From Bacteroidota bacterium (lineage in GTDB: Bacteria; Bacteroidota; Bacteroidia; B-17B0; Aurantibacillaceae): a stretch of DNA of 64,000 nucleotides. The translations under genes and the position numbers were made by a program. The notes beneath the pieces are model-generated. The model was not told where the DNA came from. It worked only from the letters and a program-made list of their open reading frames with translations, and did not search any database. Location: assembly GCA_013297775.1 (NCBI GenBank), contig JAAFIL010000009.1:44152-108151 (forward strand). The letters run 5' to 3'. Positions 1 through 9,042 of the stretch are shown one piece after another. Position 1 is the stretch's first letter. Every line of letters begins with the position of its first letter.

Positions 1-276
1 AATGTTATTTTAGAAGCGATGGCTAACGGATTAGCGGTTATAGCAACGGATACAGGAGCTACTCGTTTGTTGGTTAATGAACAAACAGGGCATTTATTAC
101 CCAATGCTCATCCGCAAGAAATAGCAAAGCAACTTTTACAATTTTTAAATACCTCGCCTCACCTCATCCATCAAAAAAAACAAAACGCACTCGCAAAAAT
201 AAAAGCACAATTTATGTGGGAAACACTCATCACACAACTCATCACAAAAATAAAAGCACAATTCCATATAACTTAA
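1..276 (+). CDS. Glycosyltransferase family 4, C-terminal fragment (5' end outside window)
   Basis: Reading frame 1 is open from the first base to a stop at 274-276, giving the last 91 residues of a protein that begins upstream of the window. The opening residues (NVILEAMANGLAVIATD, then GATRLLV) are the conserved E-x7-E nucleotide-sugar-binding region near the C-terminus of GT-B fold family 4 glycosyltransferases. Those enzymes move a sugar from a nucleotide donor onto a lipid or glycan, usually in surface polysaccharide synthesis. The tail is odd: KIKAQF occurs twice, encoded by a 19-nt direct repeat at 194-212 and 245-263 exactly 17 codons apart. The stop codon lies inside an intergenic repeat that starts near 261, so the original C-terminus may have been altered. 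Acceptor and product cannot be told from this fragment. Confidence 0.85.
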   Translation, partial: NVILEAMANGLAVIATDTGATRLLVNEQTGHLLPNAHPQEIAKQLLQFLNTSPHLIHQKKQNALAKIKAQFMWETLITQLITKIKAQFHIT

Positions 277-420
277 CTCATAGCAGTTAATAAAGGCAAT
301 GATTTGTTCTGAAATTCTTTTCAAAATGTAATTTCCGTCTTTGCGAACTTTGCGCCTTTGCGTGCCATTACCAATGAAATTGAGTTACTCAAAATCCCTC
401 TTTCTTAAAATCTCGGTTAA
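261..420. repeat. Direct repeat, copy 1, upstream of the GH18 gene
   Basis: About 160 bases, starting ATTCCATATAACTTAACTCA and ending in AAAATCTCGGTTAAAC, recur in the same orientation at 2313-2457. The first ~55 bases are nearly identical between copies. The block contains one unit of the TTTGCGAACTTTGCGCCTTTGCGTGCC-type motif (about 336-367), which also appears in tandem near 49.3 kb and, reversed, near 25.6 kb. The two copies bracket the secreted GH18 gene. Function is unknown. Confidence 0.85.
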
Positions 421-478
421 ACGTTTGAGTCTAAAATGTTTGTTTATTTTTCTATCTTTAATGAACTAAACGTATCTT

Positions 479-2272
479 ATGAAAAGATTATACTTTTGTT
501 TGTGTTTACTAAACATACTTTGTACCCTTGCGCAAACTAACACACAACGCTCTATACATGCCGAGCAAAGCGAGTTTTATCAAACCTATAAAGGCTTTAC
601 CGATGCACAATTTGATAGCCTGAATGGTTTCACAACACGTTCAACGTTAGAAAAAAATCAGAGTTTACCTTGTACGCTTACTAAGCGTGTATTAGGCTGG
701 CATCCTTATTGGAACGGCACTACCTACACCAATTACCAATGGAATTTATTAAGCGATTTAGTGTATTTCGATTATAGCGTATCGCCAACAACGGGTAACA
801 ACACCAATACCAGTTTTGCGTGGACCACCGCCAGCGTTGTAACCGTTGCTAAAAATAACAACACCAAAGTACATATTTGTGTTACTCTATTTGGAAGCCA
901 CAGCACCTTTTGGGCCAGCAGTAGTGCTCAAAATACACTCATCACTAATTTAGTAAACTTATTAAATGCACGTGGTGGTAATGGCATTAACATTGATTTT
1001 GAGGGCATGGGCGGTAGCGATAGTGCGCCGTTTGTAAGTTTTATGACTAACTTAAACAATGCCCTAAATACCGCAAATCCAAACTATCAACTAAGTGTGT
1101 GTTTATATGCTGTAGATTGGGGCGCGTGTTTTAATATTCCGGCATTAAACGCCGTTGTTGATTTTTACACCATTATGGGTTACGATTATTATTACGGCGG
1201 AAGCACAACCGCAGGGCCAACAGCCCCTTTATATAATTTTGAAACCAGTTATAACTACACCTTGGGACGCAGCATTTCTTATTACACCAAACAAGGAGCT
1301 ACACCCAACAAACTATTGATGGGTTTGCCGTATTACGGCCGTGAGTGGGAAGTAACCAACTCTAATGTACCCGCCAGCACCACCGGAAATTTTAATGCCA
1401 GCCGAACTTTGTGGACAGTAAGTACAAACACCACCAACTATAACGCTACCACCAGATTTTGGGAAGGGAATTGTTACAGCCCATTTTATAAATACACATC
1501 GGGCATTAGCCAACGCCAATGTTGGATAGACGATGCATATAGTTTAGGACGTAAGTATGATATGGTAAACCAACGTGGCTTGGGCGGCATTGGCATTTGG
1601 GCTTTAGGGTACGACGATGGGTTAAGCACATATTGGAATTTAATACGTGATAAATTTTCAGATTGCGCACCTATTGTTTGCAACGATAGCCTTTTTGATA
1701 TGGGCGGACCAACTCGAAATTACTACAACGACGAACGTTACCAATACACGTTAAGCGCACCCACAGGAAGTGTGGTACAATTGCAATTTAAAAATTTTAA
1801 TACAGAGCAAGGTTACGATAGTTTATGGCTTTATAATGGGAACTCAACCCTTGCGCCGCTTATAGGCGCTTATACAGGCATCACCTCTCCTGGAACGGTA
1901 ACTAGCACAGGTAATGCTTTAACCTTACGTTTTAAGAGTGATGGCGCAACGGTAACTTCGGGCTTTAAAGCCATTAAAAGTTGCTTGCCACTTAATACAA
2001 CAAACCTAAATCAAACACAACTCAATGCGTTTGTTAGTGTATTTCCAAATCCAATTCGAGCCAACGAAGAACTAAGTATTTATTCGACCTTGCCCATTCA
2101 AAAATTAAAGGTAATAGATGTAAGTGGCAAACAAATTTTTGAAACAAAACTACAAACGCAACAAGCGGTTTACCATTGGCAAATCCCCGCTCTTAAAAGC
2201 GGCTTGTATTTTTTAATACTCGATACGGAGCATCTCAATCCCTTAAAACCAATTAAATTGATTGTTGAGTAA
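479..2272 (+). CDS. Secreted GH18 family protein (chitinase-like) with T9SS type A sorting domain
   Basis: A 597-residue exported protein. Residues 1-19 form a signal peptide ending near LAQT. Residues about 70-385 are a glycoside hydrolase family 18 barrel. The catalytic strand reads NGINIDFE: the acid/base Glu175 and supporting Asp173 of the DxxDxDxE motif are present, while the first two Asp positions are Asn. Residues about 395-500 look like a CUB-type beta domain (YDSLWLYNG, LTLRFKSDG). Residues about 515-597 are a type A T9SS sorting domain (VFPNPI, LKVIDVSGKQ, LKSGLYFL), so outer-membrane export by T9SS is expected. Family members cut chitin, peptidoglycan-like or N-glycan GlcNAc links; the substrate here is unknown. 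A possible -7 element, TATCTTTA, lies at 453-460. The gene stands alone between two direct repeats, which suggests a cassette. Confidence 0.88.
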   Translation: MKRLYFCLCLLNILCTLAQTNTQRSIHAEQSEFYQTYKGFTDAQFDSLNGFTTRSTLEKNQSLPCTLTKRVLGWHPYWNGTTYTNYQWNLLSDLVYFDYSVSPTTGNNTNTSFAWTTASVVTVAKNNNTKVHICVTLFGSHSTFWASSSAQNTLITNLVNLLNARGGNGINIDFEGMGGSDSAPFVSFMTNLNNALNTANPNYQLSVCLYAVDWGACFNIPALNAVVDFYTIMGYDYYYGGSTTAGPTAPLYNFETSYNYTLGRSISYYTKQGATPNKLLMGLPYYGREWEVTNSNVPASTTGNFNASRTLWTVSTNTTNYNATTRFWEGNCYSPFYKYTSGISQRQCWIDDAYSLGRKYDMVNQRGLGGIGIWALGYDDGLSTYWNLIRDKFSDCAPIVCNDSLFDMGGPTRNYYNDERYQYTLSAPTGSVVQLQFKNFNTEQGYDSLWLYNGNSTLAPLIGAYTGITSPGTVTSTGNALTLRFKSDGATVTSGFKAIKSCLPLNTTNLNQTQLNAFVSVFPNPIRANEELSIYSTLPIQKLKVIDVSGKQIFETKLQTQQAVYHWQIPALKSGLYFLILDTEHLNPLKPIKLIVE

Positions 2273-2312
2273 TAGCAAGCGATTTGGCGGTAACACGTAT
2301 AGGTTATAAACT

Positions 2313-2457
2313 ATTCCATATAACTTAACTCATAGCAGTTAATAAAGGCAATGATTTGTTCTGAAATCCTTTTTCAAAATTTAATTTCCGCCTTTGCGAA
2401 CTTTGCGTCTTTGCGTGCTATTTTTAGTTCAACCGATTTTTTAAAATCTCGGTTTAA
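2313..2457. repeat. Direct repeat, copy 2, downstream of the GH18 gene
   Basis: Second copy of the block at 261-420, same orientation, starting ATTCCATATAACTTAACTCA and ending AAAATCTCGGTTTAAC. It again contains a TTTGCG-type motif unit at about 2389-2420. The copies differ mainly between the motif and the end, where copy 1 is about 15 bases longer. No obvious terminator was found between the GH18 stop and this repeat. Confidence 0.85.
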
Positions 2458-2477
2458 CTAAAAAGTAACGCAAGCGA

Positions 2478-2930
2478 TTACTTATTTAATTTTCCTAAAC
2501 GCCCAGTTACTTTTACTGTCGTTATTTTATAAATAAAGCCTAAACCAATGGGACGTTTAACGGTTGTCTCAAATTGCGGATATAAAACCACATCGTAGCC
2601 TGGGTTTTTTTTCATCATATCGTATAACGCATAACCCGAAGTTTGGTCAACAACAAAGCCACCAATTACTGGAATAGAAGCAATGTTAATGGGAATGAAC
2701 GTAGCCAAGTTATCGCTTTTATTAGTGCCACTTTCTTTTAAAAACAAACGTTTAAAATCAATCCCTAAAATTTTGGTAGCCGTTGCCTCGCCTGTTACCT
2801 GATCCGATAAAGTAAAATCTTTTTTCTCAAAATTTAAACGCATGTTAGGCTCGCGCATGCTCTTGTTAATATTTGTACAACTGGTAATGAATACTAACAA
2901 TACTATTGAAAACGAAATTATTTTTTTCAT
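2478..2930 (-). CDS. Small uncharacterised lipoprotein
   Basis: A 150-residue protein with a type II signal peptide: a hydrophobic stretch, then VFITSC, with Cys18 as the lipidated residue. The mature part is polar and begins with Asn and Ser, compatible with the outer membrane. I do not recognise a named domain. A central hydrophobic stretch (IPVIGGFVV) is followed by GYALYDMMKKNPGYDVVLYPQFE and a beta-rich C-terminus; the 'Y.M.K.PGYD.V.YP' pattern resembles small Bacteroidota lipoproteins of unknown function. It is transcribed toward the GH18 gene and is not closely spaced with the kdsB-aroE pair, whose last stop lies 117 bases upstream of its start. There is no visible link to either neighbour. 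Confidence 0.75.
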   Translation of the reverse strand: MKKIISFSIVLLVFITSCTNINKSMREPNMRLNFEKKDFTLSDQVTGEATATKILGIDFKRLFLKESGTNKSDNLATFIPINIASIPVIGGFVVDQTSGYALYDMMKKNPGYDVVLYPQFETTVKRPIGLGFIYKITTVKVTGRLGKLNK

Positions 2931-3046
2931 ATTTAACTAATTCTACTTTACGCTATCTATATGTTTATTGCCATTAGACCGAGATAGACATTAACAATCT
3001 AATACTAACGACAAATATAGATTTTTAAAGAATAAAAAATAAAAAA

Positions 3047-3814
3047 TCAGATTTTATTTGGTGCAGAGGTCCAAATGTCCCAATTTTTTTCGGCTTGCAA
3101 ATGCAGCATACTAAGTCCATTTAGGGTTAATGCCCCTCGGGCTTTCGCTTGTTTTAAGAAAAGTGTTTCAGCGGGGTTATAAATTAAATCGTAACACAAG
3201 TGCGATGCGTTTAAAAACGTATAAGGAATATTTGGGGCGTTTTCGGTGTTAGGAAACATCCCCAAAGGCGTCGTGTTAACAATTAGTTTAAAAGCATCAA
3301 AAATAGTTGAGTTTAATTGCGAGTAGTGCATTACTTTTTCAGAAGTGGGTAAAGTAGAACTGACCGTATAAACCTCTACACCCACCGAAGTTAAAGCGTG
3401 CTTTACGGCTTGCGCGCTGCCGCCACTTCCTAAAATTAAAGCCCGCTCATGAACGGGTTCTAAAAACGGTTTTATGCTTTGTTTAAAGCCATAATAATCG
3501 GTATTAAATCCTATCCACTTTTGATGTTCTATTAAGACACAATTAACGGCACCAATTTGTTGGGCTTCTTCACTTATAACATCGCAATAGGCTATAATAT
3601 CTTTTTTATAAGGAATGGTAACGTTAAATCCTCGCAAGTGTGGGTATGCTTGCAGGGTTTGCCTGATGTTGTGGAGGTGTTCTAATTCAAATAATTGATA
3701 GGCAAAATTATTGAACTGCAAATGTTGAAATTTTTGCTCGAAATAAGACTTAGAAAACGAATGCCCAAGTGGGTACCCAAGTAATCCGAACGTAAGCGGC
3801 GCATCGTTCCACAT
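3047..3814 (-). CDS. aroE: Shikimate dehydrogenase
   Basis: Reduces 3-dehydroshikimate to shikimate with NADPH in the aromatic amino acid pathway in the cytoplasm. The 255-residue length is normal for the Bacteroidota form. Visible motifs are the shikimate-binding GYPLGHSFSKSYF (residues 13-25), NVTIPYK with catalytic Lys70, GAVNC (88-92), NTD with catalytic Asp106, the dinucleotide loop GSGGSAQA (129-136), VNTTPLGMFP and the C-terminal LNGLSMLHLQA with the substrate-contacting Gln. The start codon lies one base after the kdsB stop, so the two genes are almost certainly cotranscribed although their pathways differ. Confidence is high; no residue of the active site is missing. Confidence 0.96.
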   Translation of the reverse strand: MWNDAPLTFGLLGYPLGHSFSKSYFEQKFQHLQFNNFAYQLFELEHLHNIRQTLQAYPHLRGFNVTIPYKKDIIAYCDVISEEAQQIGAVNCVLIEHQKWIGFNTDYYGFKQSIKPFLEPVHERALILGSGGSAQAVKHALTSVGVEVYTVSSTLPTSEKVMHYSQLNSTIFDAFKLIVNTTPLGMFPNTENAPNIPYTFLNASHLCYDLIYNPAETLFLKQAKARGALTLNGLSMLHLQAEKNWDIWTSAPNKI

Positions 3815-3815
3815 A

Positions 3816-4559
3816 TTATTGGAAACCCATTAAGGTTAATACTTTGGCAATATCTTCGGGTGTATCAATGCAATGGCTATCGTAAGTCGTGCTTACACAT
3901 TTTATTTTATACCCAGCTTCTAGCCAACGCAATTGCTCTAAGCTTTCGGCTAGTTCGAGTGGCGATGGTTTTAATAAAGTAAGGGCTTTTAAAATATCGG
4001 CTCGGTAAGCATACATGCCCACGTGTCTGAAATAGTTGTGGTGTAAATGCCACTCGCTTTCGGCTTGGCCTTTAATAGCAGGGATAACTTGGCGACTAAA
4101 GTAAATGGCTTCGTGACGGGCGTTGAGGCAAATTTTTACCTCACCCTTATCGAAAAGAACGGCAGGGTCGTGGCAGGCAATCATTTGTGTAATAAGTTCG
4201 GCTTTACCATCGCAAGCTGTTGCTAATTCATTAATTTGTTCAGGATTTAAAAACGGCTCGTCGCCTTGAATATTAACCAAGTAATCGGCGTTGATGCCCG
4301 ATAGTTGCAGGGCTTCGTAACAACGATCGGTGCCGCTTGGGTGATTGGCGTTAGTCATAACAACTGGTGCACCTAAACTTTGGGCGTGTGCTTGGATGCG
4401 CTCATCGTCGGTGGCAATAAGCACTTCACTTAATAAACTACTTTTACACGTTTGCTCATATACCCTTTGTAACATGGTTTTACCATTAACAAGGCAGAGA
4501 GGTTTTCCAGGAAAACGCGATGAGGCATACCGTGCTGGAATTACACCAAGAATTGTCAT
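3816..4559 (-). CDS. kdsB: 3-deoxy-manno-octulosonate cytidylyltransferase (CMP-Kdo synthetase)
   Basis: Activates Kdo with CTP to CMP-Kdo, the donor for the inner core of lipopolysaccharide, so the cell makes a Kdo-containing LPS. The 247 residues match the family length. The N-terminal nucleotide-binding signature IPARYASSRFPGKPL (residues 7-21) with its Arg and Lys is intact, as are NIQGDEPF (about 97-104), the HHNYFRHVGMYAYR substrate region and the ELAESLEQLRWLE segment. It is the first gene of a two-gene unit with aroE. About 60 bases separate it from the divergently transcribed DUF1571 gene, so that gap probably carries promoters for both directions. Confidence 0.96.
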   Translation of the reverse strand: MTILGVIPARYASSRFPGKPLCLVNGKTMLQRVYEQTCKSSLLSEVLIATDDERIQAHAQSLGAPVVMTNANHPSGTDRCYEALQLSGINADYLVNIQGDEPFLNPEQINELATACDGKAELITQMIACHDPAVLFDKGEVKICLNARHEAIYFSRQVIPAIKGQAESEWHLHHNYFRHVGMYAYRADILKALTLLKPSPLELAESLEQLRWLEAGYKIKCVSTTYDSHCIDTPEDIAKVLTLMGFQ

Positions 4560-4619
4560 AATTAAATTTAAAATCCAAATGTAGAAAAACTTATTCGTAC
4601 TTTTACCGTTGTATTTTTT

Positions 4620-5468
4620 GTGAAACGCATTCTGTTTTTTTTAGGTTTATTGGCTTTGCTTGTGTTGGTATCTTGGCGAAGTAAATCTACCGATATAAAA
4701 CCCTCCCGATTATTAGCTCAAATGTTTGATTCCATTAAAGGAATAAAAACTTTACGCACTACAATTAACGCTACCGAGCGCATTGATAAAACTTTTTTAT
4801 CGGCCAAGTCAGAAATTAAATTGCAAACCGCACCGCGTCGGCTCTACTTTATTAACCGCCAAAAAAAATTAGAAATTTTATACAATCAAAACGAAGCCTC
4901 TACCAAAGCTTTAGTGAAGCCACATATTTTTCCATACATGACAGTAAGCCTCGACCCTACGGGGAATTTGATGCGAAAAAATCAGCACTACACCATTCAC
5001 GAATTAGGCTACGAGTTTATTGGAAAAAGTATGGCTCTCACCTTATCGAAAGATAAAGAGGGTTTGGCTAATATGAAGTACTTGGGTATGCACCCTAAAA
5101 ATGGATATAACTGTTACTTGTTACAATACGAAAATAAAAATTACGATTATACCGAATACATTGTACATGCCCGCGAAACGGCTAGTTCAATTGCCGTTAA
5201 ACTTTGTGTTAACGATTATTTATTGCGCGACATTAACGACTTGTTAAACGATTTTGGATATTTAAAAAAAGGAAGCAAACTCAAAGTACCCAATCTATAT
5301 TGTAAAAAAGCCATCATCTACATTGACCAACATTTAATGATTCCTGTATCGTTGAGTTTATACGACGATAAAGGCTTGTTCGAAAATTACGATTACACCA
5401 ACGTCGAAATTAATAAACCAATTAAGCCCGAAGAGTTTACGAGGCACTATCAAGGATACAGGTTTTAA
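4620..5468 (+). CDS. DUF1571-type envelope protein with LysM-like insertion
   Basis: A 282-residue protein starting with GTG at 4620, chosen because it opens directly into a signal peptide or membrane anchor (KRILFFLGLLALLVLVSW). The rest resembles DUF1571, a Bacteroidota family of periplasmic or outer-surface proteins with a LolA-like beta fold (MFDSIKGIKTLRTTINATERID; GLFENYDYTNVEIN). Between its strands, about residues 185-230, lies a segment reading like a divergent LysM repeat: ETASSIAVKLCVNDYLLRDIN, a linker, then LKKGSKLKVP. LysM binds GlcNAc polymers such as peptidoglycan, so wall binding is an inference. A weak -7 candidate, TACTTTTA, is at 4598-4605. No enzymatic motif is visible. 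The family call is from memory of its pattern. Confidence 0.7.
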   Translation: MKRILFFLGLLALLVLVSWRSKSTDIKPSRLLAQMFDSIKGIKTLRTTINATERIDKTFLSAKSEIKLQTAPRRLYFINRQKKLEILYNQNEASTKALVKPHIFPYMTVSLDPTGNLMRKNQHYTIHELGYEFIGKSMALTLSKDKEGLANMKYLGMHPKNGYNCYLLQYENKNYDYTEYIVHARETASSIAVKLCVNDYLLRDINDLLNDFGYLKKGSKLKVPNLYCKKAIIYIDQHLMIPVSLSLYDDKGLFENYDYTNVEINKPIKPEEFTRHYQGYRF

Positions 5469-5559
5469 GTGTCCCTCCGCAACCTGTTAACTTCTGGTTA
5501 AGTAATTGTTTACAAACTTTAATTTTAATCCCCATCAAAAACCCCTACTTTTAGCGTTT

Positions 5560-6102
5560 ATGAAACAAATTGTAGTTCTGTTTATCAGTATGCTTAGTAG
5601 TGTGGCCATGTTAGGGCAAATCACCTTTGTAAAAGGCTATATTGTAAACGATAAAGGCGACACCATACAAGGTGAGGTAAAAATGAATCCGAAAAGAGAA
5701 AAGGATAATTTTTTACGTGTAGCGTTTAAAGCCCCCGATGGCACACAAAAAAACTACAAAGCCAATAAATTAAAAGGCTATGGTTTTGGCAACAAGCATT
5801 TTGTGGCGGGCGAGCACGATGGCGAACTTAAATTTTATCAACGCTTAACCAATGGCGAAATTTTACTGTTTAAAATTATGTTTGAAGCTATTGTGATGAA
5901 CGAGTCCACCTTTGAACCCGAGTATTTTATCAAACAAAAAAATCAAACGAAATACACCGAAGTAAAAGAAACTAAATTTCGAAAGCAGTTGCAAGAATTT
6001 ATGAAAGATAATCCCAGCTTTGCTGCCGACTACGAAGATGCCAAAACGTTTAACGTGGATAAGGCCATCGAAATTATTACCAATTATAATGCTACTAAAT
6101 AA
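5560..6102 (+). CDS. Secreted protein of unknown function
   Basis: A 180-residue protein. The start at 5560 is preferred over an in-frame ATG at 5506 because only the later one gives a clean signal peptide (MKQIVVLFISMLSSVAMLGQ, cleavage near residue 20). The mature protein begins ITFVKGYIVNDKGDTIQGEV, a beta-rich opening seen in many Bacteroidota proteins that describe a surface or envelope component, followed by charged segments (KMNPKREKDN, EYFIKQKNQTKYTEVKETKF) and a helical C-terminus. I do not recognise a named domain or catalytic motif. A -7-like TACTTTTA at 5546-5553 would give a very short or absent leader. It lies between the DUF1571 gene and polA, all in one direction, with gaps of 91 and 32 bases. 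Confidence 0.7.
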   Translation: MKQIVVLFISMLSSVAMLGQITFVKGYIVNDKGDTIQGEVKMNPKREKDNFLRVAFKAPDGTQKNYKANKLKGYGFGNKHFVAGEHDGELKFYQRLTNGEILLFKIMFEAIVMNESTFEPEYFIKQKNQTKYTEVKETKFRKQLQEFMKDNPSFAADYEDAKTFNVDKAIEIITNYNATK

Positions 6103-6134
6103 ATTATACCGATCACTATAAACTCTCTCCGCTC

Positions 6135-8972
6135 ATGTTAACAAAAGTTACCGATAAAAAATTATTTCTGTTAGATGCCTTTGCCCTCATTTATAGAGCC
6201 TACTTTGCATTTAGTAACAGTCCTCGCATCAACTCGAAAGGCTTTAACACTTCGGCTGTTTTTGGATTTACCAATACCTTGCTCGAAATTTTAAATAAAG
6301 AGCAACCCTCGCATTTGGCAGTAGTATTCGATACCGAAGCACCTACACAACGCCACGAAGAGTTCGCCGCCTATAAAGCCAACCGCCAAGAAATGCCTGA
6401 AGATTTACGAACGGCGATTCCATTTGTGATAGATTTAATTAAAGGGTTTAATATTGAAGTAATTGGTTTACCTGGTTACGAAGCCGATGATGTGATTGGA
6501 ACGTTAGCGCGCCAAGCAGAAAAAATGGGCTTCACCACTTATATGATGACACCCGATAAAGATTATGGGCAATTGGTGGACAGCAATACGTTTATTTACA
6601 AACCAGCTCGCATGGGCAATGGTGCCGAAATTTTAGGAGTTGAAGAAATTTGTAAGAAATGGGAAATTCAAAACGTTAGTCAGCTAATAGATGTTTTAGG
6701 GTTGATGGGCGATAAAGTAGATAACATTCCAGGTATTCCGGGGGTTGGTGAAAAAACGGCCATTCAATTAATTAAAGACCATGGCTCTATTGAACAATTA
6801 TTAGAAAATACGCATCTTTTAAAAGGAAAGTTAAAAGAAAAAGTGGAAGGCAATAAAGACATGGCCATTCAATCGAAACGTTTAGCCACTATTATTTTAG
6901 ATTGTCCGTGCGAGTTAGATGAAGCTGCCTTGGCTTTAAAACCCGTTAACCGCGAGGCTTTAAAAGCTTTGTTTACCGAACTTGAGTTTAGGCGTATTGC
7001 GCAACAAGTATTAGGCGAAGATATTGGTGGTACCGAAAAATTACCCACTGAAACGTATAAACCTAAGGCTGGGGCTAACCAACCCGATTTGTTTAGCACC
7101 GCCGAATTTTTTAACGAAGCAACGAACAACGCCTCCACCGAATTAGCAGCACCCGTTTATAAAACCATTACTGATATTGAACATGTGTATCATGTTGTTG
7201 AAAGCGAAATGGAGCTAAATGCTTTGGTAGAAGTATTAAACGCTGCTCCCGAGTTTTGTTTCGACTCCGAAACCACAGGCTTAAATGCTTTAGAGGCTGA
7301 GTTGGTGGGGCTTTCGTTTTCGGTAAAACCCACCGAGGCGTATTACGTGCCTTTCCCAACCGATCGCGCGCAAGCACAAACGCTATTAAACAGATTCGTT
7401 CCTATTTTTAATGCGCCCGAAAAAATACTAATTGGTCAAAATATTAAATACGATTTGCAGGTATTAAAAAATTATAATTGCGCCATTTCCAATAAACTAT
7501 GGGATACCATGGTGGCGCATTTTTTAATTAACCCCGATATGCGCCATAACATGAATGTATTGGCCGAAACGTATCTTGGCTACTCGCCCGTGAGCATTGA
7601 AACCTTGATTGGTAAAAAAGGAAAAGATCAATTGAGTATGCGCGATGTGCCATTAGAACAAATTAAAGAGTATGCGGCCGAAGATGCCGACATCACGCTT
7701 CAATTAAAACAAACGTTTGCGCCTCAGTTAAAAGAAACCCAAACGCAACAATTATTTGAAACCGTAGAAGTGCCATTAATAGAAGTGTTAGCGGCCATGG
7801 AACGCGAAGGAATTAATTTAGATGTACCCGCTTTACGCGAATTTTCGGCGCAATTACAAACCGATATTAGTAGTGTCGAAAACGAAATTCAAACCTTGGC
7901 AGGAACTCAATTCAATGTATCGTCGCCCAAGCAAGTAGGCGAAATTTTGTTTGATTACCTCAAAATTATTGATAAGCCTAAAAAAACAAAAACGGGTCAG
8001 TATGCAACAGGTGAAGATGTGTTGGCGAAATTAGAAAATGCCCACCCTATTGTTTCTAAAATTTTGGATTACCGCGAGTTGGTGAAATTAAAAAACACCT
8101 ATGTAGATACTTTACCTGAATTGGTGAATAAACAAACGGGGCGTATTCATACATCGTTTAATCAAGTGGTAGCCGTTACGGGGCGTTTAAGTAGCGATAA
8201 TCCCAATTTGCAAAACATTCCCATTCGCACCGAACGCGGACGGCAAATTCGGAAAGCATTTATTCCACGCGACGAAAACCACGTTTTATTAAGTGCCGAT
8301 TATTCGCAAATTGAATTACGCATTGTTGCAAGCATTAGTGGCGATACGGCCATGTGTGAGGCATTTAATGCGCATAAAGACATACACACCGCCACAGCAG
8401 CTAAAGTGTATGGAGTGCCCGAAAGCGAGGTTAGCAAAGAGATGCGCTACAAAAGTAAAAGCGTTAACTTTGGTATTATATACGGGCAAGGAGCGTTTGG
8501 TTTAGCCGAAAACCTTAACATTCCGAGGGCAGAGGCCAAACAATTAATTGATAATTATTTTAAAGAATACGCTGCCATAAAAGGATACATGGATGATAAA
8601 ATTCGGTTTGCACGCGATAATGGGTATGTAGAAACGTTGTTAGGGCGCAAGCGTTGGTTGCGCGATATTAATTCGCAAAACCAAACCGTGCGAGGATATG
8701 CCGAGCGCAATGCCATTAACGCGCCCATACAAGGAAGTGCCGCCGATATGATTAAAGTAGCCATGATTAACATACACCATGCACTCAAAACTAGCGGACT
8801 TAAAACGAAAATGTTATTGCAAGTACACGATGAATTGGTTTTTGATGTACCCAAAACAGAGTTAGAACAAGTGAAACCTTTGATAGAAGAACACATGCGC
8901 CAAGCCTTGCCGTTAAAAGTACCCGTAGAAGTGGGCATTGGTAGCGGTCTTAATTGGTTAGAAGCGCATTAA
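6135..8972 (+). CDS. polA: DNA polymerase I
   Basis: Repair and lagging-strand polymerase that removes RNA primers and fills gaps. All three domains are present in 945 residues. The 5' nuclease (about 1-300) shows LLDAFALIYRAYFAF, YEADDVIGTLA and GLMGDKVDNIPGIPGVGEKTA. The proofreading exonuclease (about 350-545) keeps FDSETTGL (Asp377, Glu379), GQNIKYDLQVL and YAAEDADIT, so unlike Taq-type enzymes it looks active. The polymerase (about 555-945) has motif A DYSQIELR (Asp722), motif B RYKSKSVNFGIIYG and motif C VHDEL (Asp899). A long variable linker (about 305-345) joins the first two domains. The gene precedes the polysaccharide cluster but is separated from it by 70 bases and probably unrelated to it. 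Confidence 0.98.
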   Translation: MLTKVTDKKLFLLDAFALIYRAYFAFSNSPRINSKGFNTSAVFGFTNTLLEILNKEQPSHLAVVFDTEAPTQRHEEFAAYKANRQEMPEDLRTAIPFVIDLIKGFNIEVIGLPGYEADDVIGTLARQAEKMGFTTYMMTPDKDYGQLVDSNTFIYKPARMGNGAEILGVEEICKKWEIQNVSQLIDVLGLMGDKVDNIPGIPGVGEKTAIQLIKDHGSIEQLLENTHLLKGKLKEKVEGNKDMAIQSKRLATIILDCPCELDEAALALKPVNREALKALFTELEFRRIAQQVLGEDIGGTEKLPTETYKPKAGANQPDLFSTAEFFNEATNNASTELAAPVYKTITDIEHVYHVVESEMELNALVEVLNAAPEFCFDSETTGLNALEAELVGLSFSVKPTEAYYVPFPTDRAQAQTLLNRFVPIFNAPEKILIGQNIKYDLQVLKNYNCAISNKLWDTMVAHFLINPDMRHNMNVLAETYLGYSPVSIETLIGKKGKDQLSMRDVPLEQIKEYAAEDADITLQLKQTFAPQLKETQTQQLFETVEVPLIEVLAAMEREGINLDVPALREFSAQLQTDISSVENEIQTLAGTQFNVSSPKQVGEILFDYLKIIDKPKKTKTGQYATGEDVLAKLENAHPIVSKILDYRELVKLKNTYVDTLPELVNKQTGRIHTSFNQVVAVTGRLSSDNPNLQNIPIRTERGRQIRKAFIPRDENHVLLSADYSQIELRIVASISGDTAMCEAFNAHKDIHTATAAKVYGVPESEVSKEMRYKSKSVNFGIIYGQGAFGLAENLNIPRAEAKQLIDNYFKEYAAIKGYMDDKIRFARDNGYVETLLGRKRWLRDINSQNQTVRGYAERNAINAPIQGSAADMIKVAMINIHHALKTSGLKTKMLLQVHDELVFDVPKTELEQVKPLIEEHMRQALPLKVPVEVGIGSGLNWLEAH

Positions 8973-9042
8973 AAAAAGGAAGCACCTTAGCCTTCCGACC
9001 AAAGATGCGTTGGTAAAATCGTAAACCCTATTTATAAAATGT

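Noticed and set aside
8976..8998. Terminator hairpin after polA
   Set aside because: Only a 5-bp GGAAG/CTTCC stem with no following T tract; too weak to call.
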